A DNA stretch of 64,000 nt, from contig JAJDDB010000035.1 in NCBI GenBank assembly GCA_029260575.1, positions 1 to 64,000 of the forward strand. The letters run 5' to 3'. Both the position numbers and the translations under genes were made by a program. This stretch comes from Phycisphaerales bacterium (lineage in GTDB: Bacteria > Planctomycetota > Phycisphaerae > Phycisphaerales > SM1A02). Below the pieces are notes generated by a model that saw only the letters and a list, made by a program, of their open reading frames with translations, searched no databases and had not been told where the DNA came from. Positions within the stretch are counted from its first letter, which is position 1. Every line of letters begins with the position of its first letter. Positions 51,043 through 59,920 of the stretch are shown here, in pieces.

Positions 51043-51089
51043 GTCATGCAGTGTACGGCCGCCCGGCATGTAACATCCAGCAACCGCGA

Positions 51090-51953
51090 ATGCGAGTATC
51101 CTGCAGCACCGTGACCAGCAACCTCCTGCCAACAAAGCACACGCGCCTGCATCCGATCGAAGCGTCACATCTGCACGCTCGGCGGGAGCGCGTTTTTCTC
51201 GTCCTGGCTGGGCTGTTCCTCGGCACGCTTGCCATGCTCAACATCCTCGGCGTGACGCGGTTTCTCAAGCTCCTCGAATTCGAACGGCCGGACAAATCCT
51301 CAATCCTCTTTGCCGTGGCGATTGGCGTGTTGCCGTATCCGATGACGTTTCTATGCACCGATTTCATCAGCGAACTCTACGGCAGGGCTCGCGCCAATGC
51401 TGTCGTCTGGGTTGGACTACTGCTGAATATCTGGGTGATGTTCATTCTCTGGATCGGCGGCGTGCTCCCCGGGTTTGAGAACATCGACCCAGCCACCGGA
51501 ACAATGGTGCGCGACGCTGCGGATCGCCTGCCGGTCTTCTATGAAGTGCGCACGCTGGCGTTCGGCGCGGTCATCGCATCCATGATCGCCTACCTTGCAG
51601 CGCAGCTCTGTGATGTCTACCTCTTCCATTTCTGGAAACGACTCACCAACGGCAAGCACCTTTGGCTGCGCAACAATGGATCGACGATTGTCAGTCAGAT
51701 CATCGACACGGCCGCGGTGATTACGATCACATTCGCCGTCGGCGGGCTGGCGGGCATCATCAACGAAGATCAACCGGTTCTTGCGCAGCTCCTGCTGTTG
51801 ATCGCTACCGGGTATGCGTTCAAGTTTGTTGTCGCGCTGCTGGACACGATCCCGTTCTACCTCGGCGTGCGCTGGTTAAGCGCGTATCTGCAAATTGACC
51901 CGAATGTCGAACACCTCGCGGACACCGAAGAACTGCAATTGGACAATTCATAG
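51090..51953 (+). CDS. queuosine-precursor transporter family (YhhQ/VUT-like)
   Basis: A membrane protein of about 287 residues with roughly six helices. PYPMTFLCTDFISELYG and the later QIIDTAAVITITFAVGG are hallmarks of the VUT/YhhQ family, which imports the 7-deazaguanine precursors of queuosine. The charged linker KRLTNGKHLWLRNNGSTIVSQ is typical too. Divergent from nadC with a very short spacer. The start is uncertain: ATG 51051, ATG 51090 and GTG 51111 are all possible, and none has a good ribosome site. Confidence 0.8.
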   Translation: MRVSCSTVTSNLLPTKHTRLHPIEASHLHARRERVFLVLAGLFLGTLAMLNILGVTRFLKLLEFERPDKSSILFAVAIGVLPYPMTFLCTDFISELYGRARANAVVWVGLLLNIWVMFILWIGGVLPGFENIDPATGTMVRDAADRLPVFYEVRTLAFGAVIASMIAYLAAQLCDVYLFHFWKRLTNGKHLWLRNNGSTIVSQIIDTAAVITITFAVGGLAGIINEDQPVLAQLLLLIATGYAFKFVVALLDTIPFYLGVRWLSAYLQIDPNVEHLADTEELQLDNS

Positions 51954-52058
51954 GACACCCAGCATAAACCATTGTCCAGTGTTTCCCCCCGGGGTGGGTT
52001 TGTAAAAGCCGAACGCTGCAATCGATGCGCGCCCCAATGATGCGGTACAATTTCACAT

Positions 52059-52493
52059 ATGACCGACACGACCGATACCATCTTCGGCAAGATCATCGAC
52101 GGTGACATTCCCTGTCACAAAGTCTATGAAGACAAACACGTGTTCGCCTTTCTCGATGTCGGCCCGCTCAGCACCGGCCATACGCTCGTCATTCCCAAGC
52201 AGCGCGTCGCGCAATTGCACGATCTTGCAGATGAAGCCGCAGCGGCGATCGGCCGAGTACTGCCGCGCCTGTGCCGGGCTGTCCTGAGCGCTACCGGCGC
52301 GACAGCCTACAACGTGCTACAGAACAACGGTAGTGCAGCGCATCAAGCTGTCTTCCACGTGCACTTTCACATCATTCCGAAATTCGAAGATGCTGGTCTC
52401 GACATCGTCTGGAACGCGGGTTCGCTCGACAACGACAGCGGGGCAAAGCTCGCTGCATTGATCCGCAGCACGCTGGATTCGGACAACGGGTAG
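52059..52493 (+). CDS. HIT-family nucleotide hydrolase
   Basis: A 144-residue histidine-triad protein with the catalytic motif HVHFHIIPKF near residue 108 and the N-terminal IFGKIIDGDIPCHKVYED typical of HinT-like members. These hydrolyse nucleoside phosphoramidates or adenylates. The length matches the family. A stand-alone gene, close to the start of the mechanosensitive channel gene. Confidence 0.9.
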   Translation: MTDTTDTIFGKIIDGDIPCHKVYEDKHVFAFLDVGPLSTGHTLVIPKQRVAQLHDLADEAAAAIGRVLPRLCRAVLSATGATAYNVLQNNGSAAHQAVFHVHFHIIPKFEDAGLDIVWNAGSLDNDSGAKLAALIRSTLDSDNG

Positions 52494-52564
52494 GCATTCA
52501 GTCGCCTGATAGAATGCCGCTCGTTATTGCCCTACGCTAACGGCTCGGCTCTCTGGCACTACGA

Positions 52565-55500
52565 ATGAAGCGCGCACCAACAACCCGTCGACCCGTTTTG
52601 CTCGGTCTGCTGACCGTGATACTGTCAGCACTTGCGCTGTGTGCGCTGCCAACGATCGCCCAAAACGACACGAACCCGCCGCAGACGGACCCGCCGGCTC
52701 AACCAGCCGAACAGACCGGCGACGAGACCCCGGCCGACCTTGAAGGCCCGCCCGTTCCGCCGGAACGCGTCGGCCCTTCCAGTGATTCACTGCCCAGCCT
52801 TGATGAACTGGACAAACGGATCGCAATTTTCGAGCAGGCCGAATCGCGCACAGATCAACAGAATATTGAGCTGCAGAATCTGAAATCTGCGCGCAGCTAT
52901 CTCGAGCTTGCTCAACAATCGTCAGCGCGATCCGCATCGCTTCAGCAGGACGCAGCCAGCGCGCCCCAGCGCCTGCAGACGGTGCAGGCCGACCGCGCTA
53001 AGGCTGCAGAGACCGCAATTCCGCCGGAGCTTGCCGCAGCAGCACTTGAAGAACTCGAAACGCGTCTGCAAGCTGCTCGTACTGATCTCGACACAGAAAA
53101 ACGATTGCAGAACGTCGTTGAATCCGAAGCGACGACCCGCGTTGAACGCAGAAACAACGGCATTCCAAACGAATTAGCTGCTGCTCGCAATCGTCTGGAA
53201 GCTATCAATGATGCGCTTGATGATGCGCCGCCGCCGGACATGCCGCCAGCTATTGTCGCCGCCCGAAGATTGGCCCTGCAGGCTGAACGTCTCGAACGCA
53301 CCACTCGTGTCACAGAACTCGAAAATGAACTCCGCAGTTACGACGCACGCAAGGATCTTCTCACCGCCCGCCGTGAACTTGCCAGCCTGCGACTGCAAAA
53401 TGCTGATCGTCTGGTCAACCGGCTCGAACAACTCGTTACCGATAAGCGTGCTGCAGCAGCCGAGCAGGCCCGCCAACAAGCAGAACAGGCCGCCCGCGCA
53501 GCCCGTGATCAACACCCTGTTCTGCAGAAAATCGCCGAACAGAATTCCGAACTTGCCTCAGAGCTGGTCGAGGTCACAGAACGCAACCGCTCGCAGACCG
53601 ATCGCAGGCAACAACTCGAAGCGGAGCTCGCCAAACAACTTGCTGATTACGACAAGCAGCGACAATTAGTCAAACGCGTTGGCCTGGATGAGGTATTCGG
53701 TTTACGTCTTCGCAATATTCGATCGCAGCTTCCGGACATTCGGCCGCAGATGCGCGCCATGGCCGAGCGCAGCAAGGAAATCAGCCGCGTTGTCCTTCGT
53801 CTCGATGCGCTCAGCGATCAGCAATCGATGCAGCTTGATCTTCAGCAGGAAGCTCGTGATCGGTTGCAGGCTGCGGAAGTGCAGACTGACAGTCCGCTGT
53901 ATGACGCACTGCTGGCTCGGACACAAGAGGCGCTTGCGGCGCAGAACAACAAGTATCTCAAAACGCTCACCAGCGCGTTCGATGATTACCTCGAGAACAC
54001 GTTGTTCGTCCTACAGGAACAACAGCGACGCCTTGTTGAACAGACTGAGCAGTACAACAACTTTATCAGCGAGCGCATTCTCTGGATTCAGAGCACGCGC
54101 CCCATTGCCGGCGAAGACTTCAGCGAAACGTGGAATGCAATTCGCTGGTTGGCAAGTGCAGACAATTGGGCTCCGCTGTTGGCAGGGCTGTGGCGCGACG
54201 CCTTGGCTAATCTTGTCCCGTTGATCGCAATCCTGCTGATCATCACACTATTGCTCGCGCTACGCCGGCGCATGGCTAAGGCACTTATTGACCTTGGCGA
54301 CAACGCACGCAGTGTATTCAAAGCCAAATTCAGCCACACAATGACTGCCATCGCACTCACGATGCTCATCAGTCTCCCTTGGCCGCTGCTGCTGCTGGTC
54401 ATCGGCTGGCGATTGAATCATGTCGCAGAAACTGTCGCTTTCGCCGGCGCGATCTCACCGGCGGTACTCAAACTCGTCGCGCCACTGTTTGTCATCCTGT
54501 TCCTCTGGCATCTACTGCGCCGAAACGGTGTCGCTTCGGCGCACTTTCGCTGGCAGCCGGCCAATCTGCGTTTGACTCGAAAAGTCTTACGCACAGTCGC
54601 GCCCGTTGCGCTGCCTTTGCTGTTTGTCGTCACCGCAGTCGAGAATCAGCCGGACGGTACATTGTCTGATTCGCTCGGCCGCTTTGCGTTTCTTGGTCTG
54701 ATGGTGTTGATGTCCATCAGCTTCGGCTGGCTGCTCAGTCCCAACCGTGGCGTGCTTCGCAACATCGTTGCCAACACTCCCAACGGCTGGTTGGCCCGCC
54801 TGCGGATGATCTGGTTCCCGATTTTGGTGCTCATTCCGATTGCGCTCGCGGTGGTGGCGGCACTGGGATACTTCTACACCGCACAGCAGCTACATGGACG
54901 CATGATCTTTATGGCACGGCTCATCATCGTCGTGCTCATCGTCTATGCATTGCTGCAGCGCTGGTTGCATCTCGTGCAGCGGCGCGTTGCCATTGCTGAA
55001 TCGGCGCGCAAAGCCGAAGCCAAGACAGGCGCAGCCGGCGAGGGCGCTCTGGAATCCGGTGGGCCGATCGAACCAGTGACGCTCGATGTGGTCGCGCTAT
55101 CAGCCCAGACCGTCAAGCTCCTGCGTACTGTCGTCTATGCCAGCATTCTCATCGGCACGCTTGTAATCTGGTCCGATGTTGTTCCTGCGTTCAACATGCT
55201 GCGGGAGGTAACGCTGTGGAGCGAAACTGGTAACACCGTCCTGACAGATTCGTCGACCGAATCTTCAGGCGTCGGATCGATTCTCAATGGCACAACCAAC
55301 GGCGGCGAAAGCGACTCGGGCGCAAACACTGCTGCTGTGCAAGAAAGTTCGTCTGAACAAACCCAGGCCGAACCCGCGCGCGTCACGCTTGCCGACCTCG
55401 TCTACGCGCTGTTCATACTCGTCATCACGATCATAATCGCCCGAGATGTGCCCGGCTTGCTTGAATTTGTCGTTCTGCAGCGCCTGCCGATTACCTACGG

Positions 55501-56248
55501 TGCGCGCTATGCGATTTCAACAATCACGCGCTACGCCATTGTCATCATCGGCGTCGTTGCATCCTTCAACGCCATCGGCATCGGGTGGTCCAAAGTTCAG
55601 TTCCTGGCTGCGGCGATCACCGTCGGCCTCGGCTTCGGCCTCCAGGAAATCTTTGCCAACTTCGTCTCCGGCCTGATCATTCTCTTTGAACGACCCATTC
55701 GCGTCGGCGACACTGTCACCGTTGGCGAAGTCAACGGCACCGTCTCTCGAATTCGCATGCGCGCAACGACAATCACCGATTGGGATCGCAAGGAACTGAT
55801 CATTCCCAACAAGGAATTCGTCACCGGCCAGATCATCAACTGGACGCTGACTGACTCTGTCATGCGCTTGCGCATCGCTGTCGGCATTGCCTATGGTTCG
55901 GACACCGCAGCAGCCCGACGAATTCTTTATGAAGTGGCAGAAAAAGATCCATACGTGCTCAGCGATCCCGAGCCGCGCGTGTTGTTTCTCGACTTCGGTG
56001 ACAATTCGTTGAATTTCGAGTTACGCGTGTTCATCTCAAGCATTGAATTCTTCATGGTCACTCGCGATTCGATGCACGAAGCGATCGACAAGGCGTTCCG
56101 CAGCGCGGGCATATCGATCGCATTCCCCCAACGGGATCTGCACATTGTCAGTTACCCGCCGGAGCTTGCTGCGAAGCCGGTGGACGCTGCGCTCAGCCCT
56201 GCCAAACAACCAAGCGCAGCGTCCGACTCGAACGGCAAGAAGGAATAA
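52565..56248 (+). CDS. large MscK-type mechanosensitive channel
   Basis: A 1227-residue protein. A signal peptide (to about 33) precedes about 450 residues of Gln/Glu/Arg-rich coiled-coil periplasmic domain. About ten hydrophobic helices follow (from about 540), then an MscS core: pore helix AAAITVGLGFGLQEIFANFVSGLIILFERPIRVGD, then the beta domain VGEVNGTVSRIRMRATTITDWDRKELIIPN. The C-terminal vestibule ends with PPELAAKP. The layout is that of MscK/KefA: a channel that opens under membrane tension to relieve osmotic stress. Confidence 0.92.
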   Translation: MKRAPTTRRPVLLGLLTVILSALALCALPTIAQNDTNPPQTDPPAQPAEQTGDETPADLEGPPVPPERVGPSSDSLPSLDELDKRIAIFEQAESRTDQQNIELQNLKSARSYLELAQQSSARSASLQQDAASAPQRLQTVQADRAKAAETAIPPELAAAALEELETRLQAARTDLDTEKRLQNVVESEATTRVERRNNGIPNELAAARNRLEAINDALDDAPPPDMPPAIVAARRLALQAERLERTTRVTELENELRSYDARKDLLTARRELASLRLQNADRLVNRLEQLVTDKRAAAAEQARQQAEQAARAARDQHPVLQKIAEQNSELASELVEVTERNRSQTDRRQQLEAELAKQLADYDKQRQLVKRVGLDEVFGLRLRNIRSQLPDIRPQMRAMAERSKEISRVVLRLDALSDQQSMQLDLQQEARDRLQAAEVQTDSPLYDALLARTQEALAAQNNKYLKTLTSAFDDYLENTLFVLQEQQRRLVEQTEQYNNFISERILWIQSTRPIAGEDFSETWNAIRWLASADNWAPLLAGLWRDALANLVPLIAILLIITLLLALRRRMAKALIDLGDNARSVFKAKFSHTMTAIALTMLISLPWPLLLLVIGWRLNHVAETVAFAGAISPAVLKLVAPLFVILFLWHLLRRNGVASAHFRWQPANLRLTRKVLRTVAPVALPLLFVVTAVENQPDGTLSDSLGRFAFLGLMVLMSISFGWLLSPNRGVLRNIVANTPNGWLARLRMIWFPILVLIPIALAVVAALGYFYTAQQLHGRMIFMARLIIVVLIVYALLQRWLHLVQRRVAIAESARKAEAKTGAAGEGALESGGPIEPVTLDVVALSAQTVKLLRTVVYASILIGTLVIWSDVVPAFNMLREVTLWSETGNTVLTDSSTESSGVGSILNGTTNGGESDSGANTAAVQESSSEQTQAEPARVTLADLVYALFILVITIIIARDVPGLLEFVVLQRLPITYGARYAISTITRYAIVIIGVVASFNAIGIGWSKVQFLAAAITVGLGFGLQEIFANFVSGLIILFERPIRVGDTVTVGEVNGTVSRIRMRATTITDWDRKELIIPNKEFVTGQIINWTLTDSVMRLRIAVGIAYGSDTAAARRILYEVAEKDPYVLSDPEPRVLFLDFGDNSLNFELRVFISSIEFFMVTRDSMHEAIDKAFRSAGISIAFPQRDLHIVSYPPELAAKPVDAALSPAKQPSAASDSNGKKE

Positions 56249-56251
56249 CAA

Positions 56252-56980
56252 TCAACCGCGTCGCCGGTGCCGCCGTGCACCTATCAACAGCGCAAACATT
56301 GGCGCGAGTGCTCCAGGTGCAGGTACTGTCGCGCCCGGCTGTGATGGTGGATCAGTAAACGAAAAGACCGGATCGAAACTGAATCCATCCCAACTCCCGC
56401 TGGCCAGCACACGATCAGAAACACCCGTCAGTGCGCTGTCCCACGCGCCGCCGTCGAATGGTTCATTCTCGCTGGTCCAGTACGTCCAGAATCCGCTGCT
56501 GAACCACCCTTCCGCGTAATGATCATCGCTATCCAGCGATACCGCGCCATCAGCGTTGGCGCTTGTCGTGACCGCAATGCCATCGACACCGAAACTGGTT
56601 GCATCGTCCAGACCGAAACCATCGCTGTCCAGATCGTATCCGAAGCCGAACGTCGAAATCCCGAATGCGCCCGGCGCGCTGATCTTGGCGTACAGATTTG
56701 CATCCGCCTCTACGACCGCCCGCAACATGTCTTCTCCCGTTGCCGCTCCGTCCCAGCGATACCCCCAGACAAGTGATTGTGGCTCGATGCCATCGTTCCA
56801 ATCCAGCACAAGCGCTGCGTGGTTGGAACCGTTGCCGATCCAGGTGTCGATGTCATCAAACGTGAATGCTGCGCTGGCTGTCTGAACACACATTGCGACT
56901 GCACCGAGTGCCACATACCGCGACACATTCAGTGCGCGTTCTTTCTTCTGCCCTCTGTCATCTGTCTTCTGTCCAGTCAT
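56252..56980 (-). CDS. B12-riboswitch-controlled secreted PEP-CTERM-like protein
   Basis: A 242-residue secreted protein. A signal peptide (to about 40, ending ASAAFTF) precedes a domain with IDTWIGNGSNHAALVLDW, SLVWGYRWDGAATGEDML and FWTYWTSENEPFDGGAWDSA. The C-terminus, TVPAPGALAPMFALLIGARRHRRRG, is a PEP-CTERM-like sorting tail. AGGAGG lies six bases before this ATG. A cobalamin riboswitch lies about 145 bases upstream, so expression should rise when B12 is scarce. The protein may capture cobalamin or serve its uptake. This is inferred from the riboswitch; the fold itself was not recognised. Confidence 0.75.
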   Translation of the reverse strand: MTGQKTDDRGQKKERALNVSRYVALGAVAMCVQTASAAFTFDDIDTWIGNGSNHAALVLDWNDGIEPQSLVWGYRWDGAATGEDMLRAVVEADANLYAKISAPGAFGISTFGFGYDLDSDGFGLDDATSFGVDGIAVTTSANADGAVSLDSDDHYAEGWFSSGFWTYWTSENEPFDGGAWDSALTGVSDRVLASGSWDGFSFDPVFSFTDPPSQPGATVPAPGALAPMFALLIGARRHRRRG

Positions 56981-57124
56981 GACTGCCTCCTGCTCCGATC
57001 GCGCGGAGCCGACCCCAAAACGCACGAATACCGGTCCGCAGGCTCAGGGCGGTTCCGGTGCGTGACTGTCCGGGGTCGCAAGACAGTGCAGCCGGGCGTC
57101 CGTTGCGCGAGGACACGACGAATG

Positions 57125-57345
57125 CAACAGGCAGGTCTTCCGGCTGTGGGCAGAGCCTTCGATCGTCTTCCCGCCGAATGCGATTCATTCAGCAGTGACA
57201 TGTGATCAAACGCTGCGAACCGATTGGTTCACGTGCCCTTCACGGCGGCGCGTCCGCGTGGGAATTGTGTTCAAAGCAATCTTGCATGCTTCAATCACGC
57301 ACCCACTTCCCTTTTCATCTGCCTCAGGCAGACACCTCTTGCAAA
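57125..57345 (-). promoter_or_regulatory. cobalamin riboswitch
   Basis: Read on the minus strand, the region starts with AGGTGTCTGCC, then GATGAAAAGGGAA and GTGGGTGCG, the 5' core of the cobalamin aptamer. It later has GTCACTGC, and ends with the B12 box AGCCGGAAGACCTGCC (57130-57145). These elements occur in the canonical order, about 200 bases apart. The riboswitch lies upstream of the secreted-protein gene at 56252-56980. I see no clear terminator hairpin before the gene, so control of translation is more likely than early termination. Confidence 0.9.
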
Positions 57346-57426
57346 GCAGAACGGTAACGGGCGTGCGATGTTGCTGCAAGCAGTGCTGCTGGGCACTCAC
57401 CAGCGGTATCGTCAGCGTCGTCCATC

Positions 57427-57744
57427 TCACTGCTCCGGCGTCAGATCCCTGCCATGCGCTGCGGCAGCGCTGATCGAGTGAATGCGTTCATAACACGTGC
57501 AGACGTCGAAATCGAATGCGACTTCCCGGGCCATCAATGCAGGCACACCCAGCCAGACGCGGTCGACATGCTCCACCGCACTGGCGGTCCCGAGCAATAC
57601 GCCTGATTCGTCAAACACTGCAAGGTGAATCGTTACATCAACATCATCAAACGTCAGCAGCCCGGCATTGACTATTGCTGTGAGGTGATTTGAATCATCA
57701 AGCGACAATTGCACCGAACCCGATGCGCGCGATGTGCAGGTCAT
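57427..57744 (-). CDS. C-terminal part of a frame-split secreted protein (possible)
   Basis: A 105-residue frame whose start (MTCTSRASGS) overlaps the end of the next gene by 47 bases. It has the beta-strand pattern of an extracytoplasmic domain (SVQLSLDDSNHLTAIVNAG, VDVTIHLAVFDESGVLLGTA), similar to FxLYD-type beta-sandwich domains. It has no signal of its own. Read together with the frame at 57698-57961 it would form one exported protein if a frameshift lies near 57700-57745. An AGGG site precedes the Met, so a separate coupled gene is also possible. Confidence 0.45.
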   Translation of the reverse strand: MTCTSRASGSVQLSLDDSNHLTAIVNAGLLTFDDVDVTIHLAVFDESGVLLGTASAVEHVDRVWLGVPALMAREVAFDFDVCTCYERIHSISAAAAHGRDLTPEQ

Positions 57745-57961
57745 TACCCTGCCATTGAATTGCGGGTGACGTGGCCGCAAGTTGCGCGATCTGTCCTTTG
57801 TCGCGGTGCGCAAACAGCGTTGCATCGACACGCACCACGCTCAGCTGATCTGGTTGTTCATCAACTGCCTGCTCAAATTCGTTGAATGCCCGCTGCTCTT
57901 GACCGATCACTACCACAGCGACGACCACGCCCGCTGCTGCCGCAGTCACATATGTTCGCAT
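57698..57961 (-). CDS. N-terminal part of a frame-split exported protein (possible)
   Basis: An 87-residue protein with an uncleaved or cleaved N-terminal helix (MRTYVTAAAAGVVVAVVVIG), then a short acidic region. GAAGGAG lies seven bases before the ATG, which supports a real start. It ends in LHIARIGFGAIVA, just where the second frame becomes beta-rich. Either the two are an overlapping pair or the gene is broken by a single-base shift. No family recognised. Confidence 0.5.
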   Translation of the reverse strand: MRTYVTAAAAGVVVAVVVIGQEQRAFNEFEQAVDEQPDQLSVVRVDATLFAHRDKGQIAQLAATSPAIQWQGNDLHIARIGFGAIVA

Positions 57962-58054
57962 CACGAAACTCCTTCGCATGGATGTCCACCCGAAAGTTTG
58001 ACGCAACCTCTCGAATCTTCTTATGCGCAGGCTCTCAATTTTGTGCTGTTGAGC

Positions 58055-59404
58055 TTACGGAAATACGCCACGAAGGTCGTACACCCTGCCGATCGCTTCC
58101 AGAGCGGCACAGTAACTTGCCGTCCGCATGTTGCACTCATATTTGTGCCTGGCCAGCTTCACCCGCCTTGCCGCCAGAACCATATGTTGATTCAACTTCT
58201 GATCCACCTCTTCGGGCGACCACGTCACCGAACACTTGTTCTGCACCCACTCGAAATACGACACAGTCACACCGCCGGCATTGCACAGAATCGCAGGCAG
58301 AATCTCCACGCCGCGCTGCAAGAGCACTTCATCACCTTCGGGCGTGGTCGGCGCGTTTGCGCCCTCAGCGACGACCTTCGCGCCGATGATCGACGCTTCG
58401 GTCGCGGTGATCATCTGCTCCAGCGCAGCCGGAACAAGCAGATCAACGTCAAGGCCGTAAAAATCTTCCTGCGTAATTGTTTCTGCACCGGCGAACCCGC
58501 CAACGCCGCCGGTCTTCTCGACATACGCCGTCAGCTTGATCGCGTTCAGTCCGTTTGCGTTGTGTATTGCGCCGGTGTGATCGAGCACCGCTGTCAGCTT
58601 TGCGCCGCGTTCAGCCAGCAGCCTGCCGGTCCATCCGCCGACGTTGCCGAAGCCGATCAACGTAAACGTCATCTTTGAAATATCGATGCCGAGTTCCGGA
58701 AGCATTTCATCAAGCACATCGACAAGCCCCTGCCCGGTCGCCTTATCTCGGCCGACCGATCCGCCCATTTCCACGGGCTTGCCGGTCACTATGCGCGCGG
58801 TGTCCTGTCGTGTGTGTTCGGGCATCATTTGTTGATACGTGTCTGCAAACCATGCCATAACTTGGGCATTCGTTCCCACATCTGGAGCAGGTATGTCGTA
58901 GTCAGGGCCGATCTGATTGCTGATCGCCGAACAGAACCGCCGGGTCACGCGCATCAGTTCATCACGGCTGAGTTCGCGCGGGTTGCACTTCACGCCGCCC
59001 TTGCCGCCGCCGAACGGCACACGCACGAGCGAACACTTACACGTCATCAACACAGCAAGTGATTTCACATCATCAAGTGAGACATGCGGGTGAAAACGAA
59101 TGCCGCCCTTGTATGGCCCCAGCGCATTGTTGTGCTGCACCCGGTAGCCTTTGAAAAGCTGGTGATGGCCGTTGTCCATCAGCACAGGAAAGTGCACCAT
59201 GATCTCGTTCTTCGGCTGGGCGAGAATGATCTGCTGATGATGTTTCAACCCAACGTGCTGCGCAGCAATCAAGACTTGCTCGATTGTCTGGTGATACAGA
59301 TTTGACGGATCGCGGACGATCTCCAGTTCCTCAAACACACGCGAGTGCAGGTGTTGAGGATTCTGTGTTGCGGTCTTGTCAGCAACAGCCGTGCTGTCAT
59401 TCAT
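58055..59404 (-). CDS. glutamate dehydrogenase (Glu/Leu/Phe/Val family)
   Basis: A 449-residue enzyme. The catalytic lysine region is VRVPFGGGKGGVKC, and KGYRVQHNNALGPYKGGIRFHP forms the substrate pocket. DIPAPDVGTN and a Rossmann GFGNVGGWTG with a Glu/Asp region for coenzyme follow. The length is that of hexameric GDH. It interconverts glutamate and 2-oxoglutarate, linking nitrogen and carbon. Start ATG with a His/Ser-rich leader of about 25 residues. Coenzyme preference not assigned. Confidence 0.9.
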   Translation of the reverse strand: MNDSTAVADKTATQNPQHLHSRVFEELEIVRDPSNLYHQTIEQVLIAAQHVGLKHHQQIILAQPKNEIMVHFPVLMDNGHHQLFKGYRVQHNNALGPYKGGIRFHPHVSLDDVKSLAVLMTCKCSLVRVPFGGGKGGVKCNPRELSRDELMRVTRRFCSAISNQIGPDYDIPAPDVGTNAQVMAWFADTYQQMMPEHTRQDTARIVTGKPVEMGGSVGRDKATGQGLVDVLDEMLPELGIDISKMTFTLIGFGNVGGWTGRLLAERGAKLTAVLDHTGAIHNANGLNAIKLTAYVEKTGGVGGFAGAETITQEDFYGLDVDLLVPAALEQMITATEASIIGAKVVAEGANAPTTPEGDEVLLQRGVEILPAILCNAGGVTVSYFEWVQNKCSVTWSPEEVDQKLNQHMVLAARRVKLARHKYECNMRTASYCAALEAIGRVYDLRGVFP

Positions 59405-59516
59405 ATCGCAGCTCCATCAAACAGCCTGACGTCCCACGAAGGCCAGGCAGGAATGAAGCCCTGATAATAGCGACCGCAATGCTGCAGTCACTGTTGCATT
59501 TCAGTGAACTGAGATG

Positions 59517-59861
59517 TTACCGGTGCCCGCCACCATGACCACCGTGGCCACCGCCATGTCCGCCGTGGCCGCCGCCATGACCACCACCATGTCCGCTATG
59601 ACCGCCGCCATGTCCACCATGACCACCGCCATGTCCACCGTGGCCACCACCATGTCCGCCGTGACCCCTATAACCGTAGTGCTTACCGTAAGAGCCGTGG
59701 TAGTACGACCGGGAGTTGTAGTTGTTGTGGTGATACCCACGACCGTACGAGCCGTAGTGACCAACTTTGTAGTAGCTGCCGCCGCAGCCGCCGAGCAGCA
59801 TGAGAGCCGCCGCCGCAAGGCCAAGACCACTGAACAATCGAATTCGCTTGGACATCATCAT
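59517..59861 (-). CDS. small lipoprotein with His/Gly heptad repeats
   Basis: A 114-residue lipoprotein: signal and lipobox LLGGC (Cys26), then a Tyr/Gly/His linker (about 30-66), then a low-complexity tail of HGGHGGG repeats to the last residue. The repeats carry a histidine at every third or fourth position (about 14 in 47 residues), so the tail should bind metal ions such as Ni, Cu or Zn. GGAG precedes the ATG triplet run by five bases. Opposite-strand frames are shadows of the repeat. Neighbours do not show which metal. Confidence 0.75.
   Translation of the reverse strand: MMMSKRIRLFSGLGLAAAALMLLGGCGGSYYKVGHYGSYGRGYHHNNYNSRSYYHGSYGKHYGYRGHGGHGGGHGGHGGGHGGHGGGHSGHGGGHGGGHGGHGGGHGGHGGGHR
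59523..59663 (-). repeat. 21-bp tandem repeat encoding HGGHGGG
   Basis: About six full units and one 12-base partial unit encode His-Gly-Gly-His-Gly-Gly-Gly at the end of the lipoprotein. One unit has Ser in place of Gly. Such in-frame 21-bp repeats can change copy number by slippage or recombination without a frameshift. Confidence 0.85.
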
Positions 59862-59920
59862 GAATCTCCGGCATAAGGGTCATGAGTCTGGACCCGCACG
59901 ACCCCGGAGGTATTCCACGA

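Noticed and set aside
59514-59876. 120-residue plus-strand frame rich in Met, Thr and Ala opposite the His/Gly gene
   Set aside because: It is the complement of the 21-bp repeat; the minus-strand frame has a lipoprotein signal and a ribosome site, whereas this one does not.
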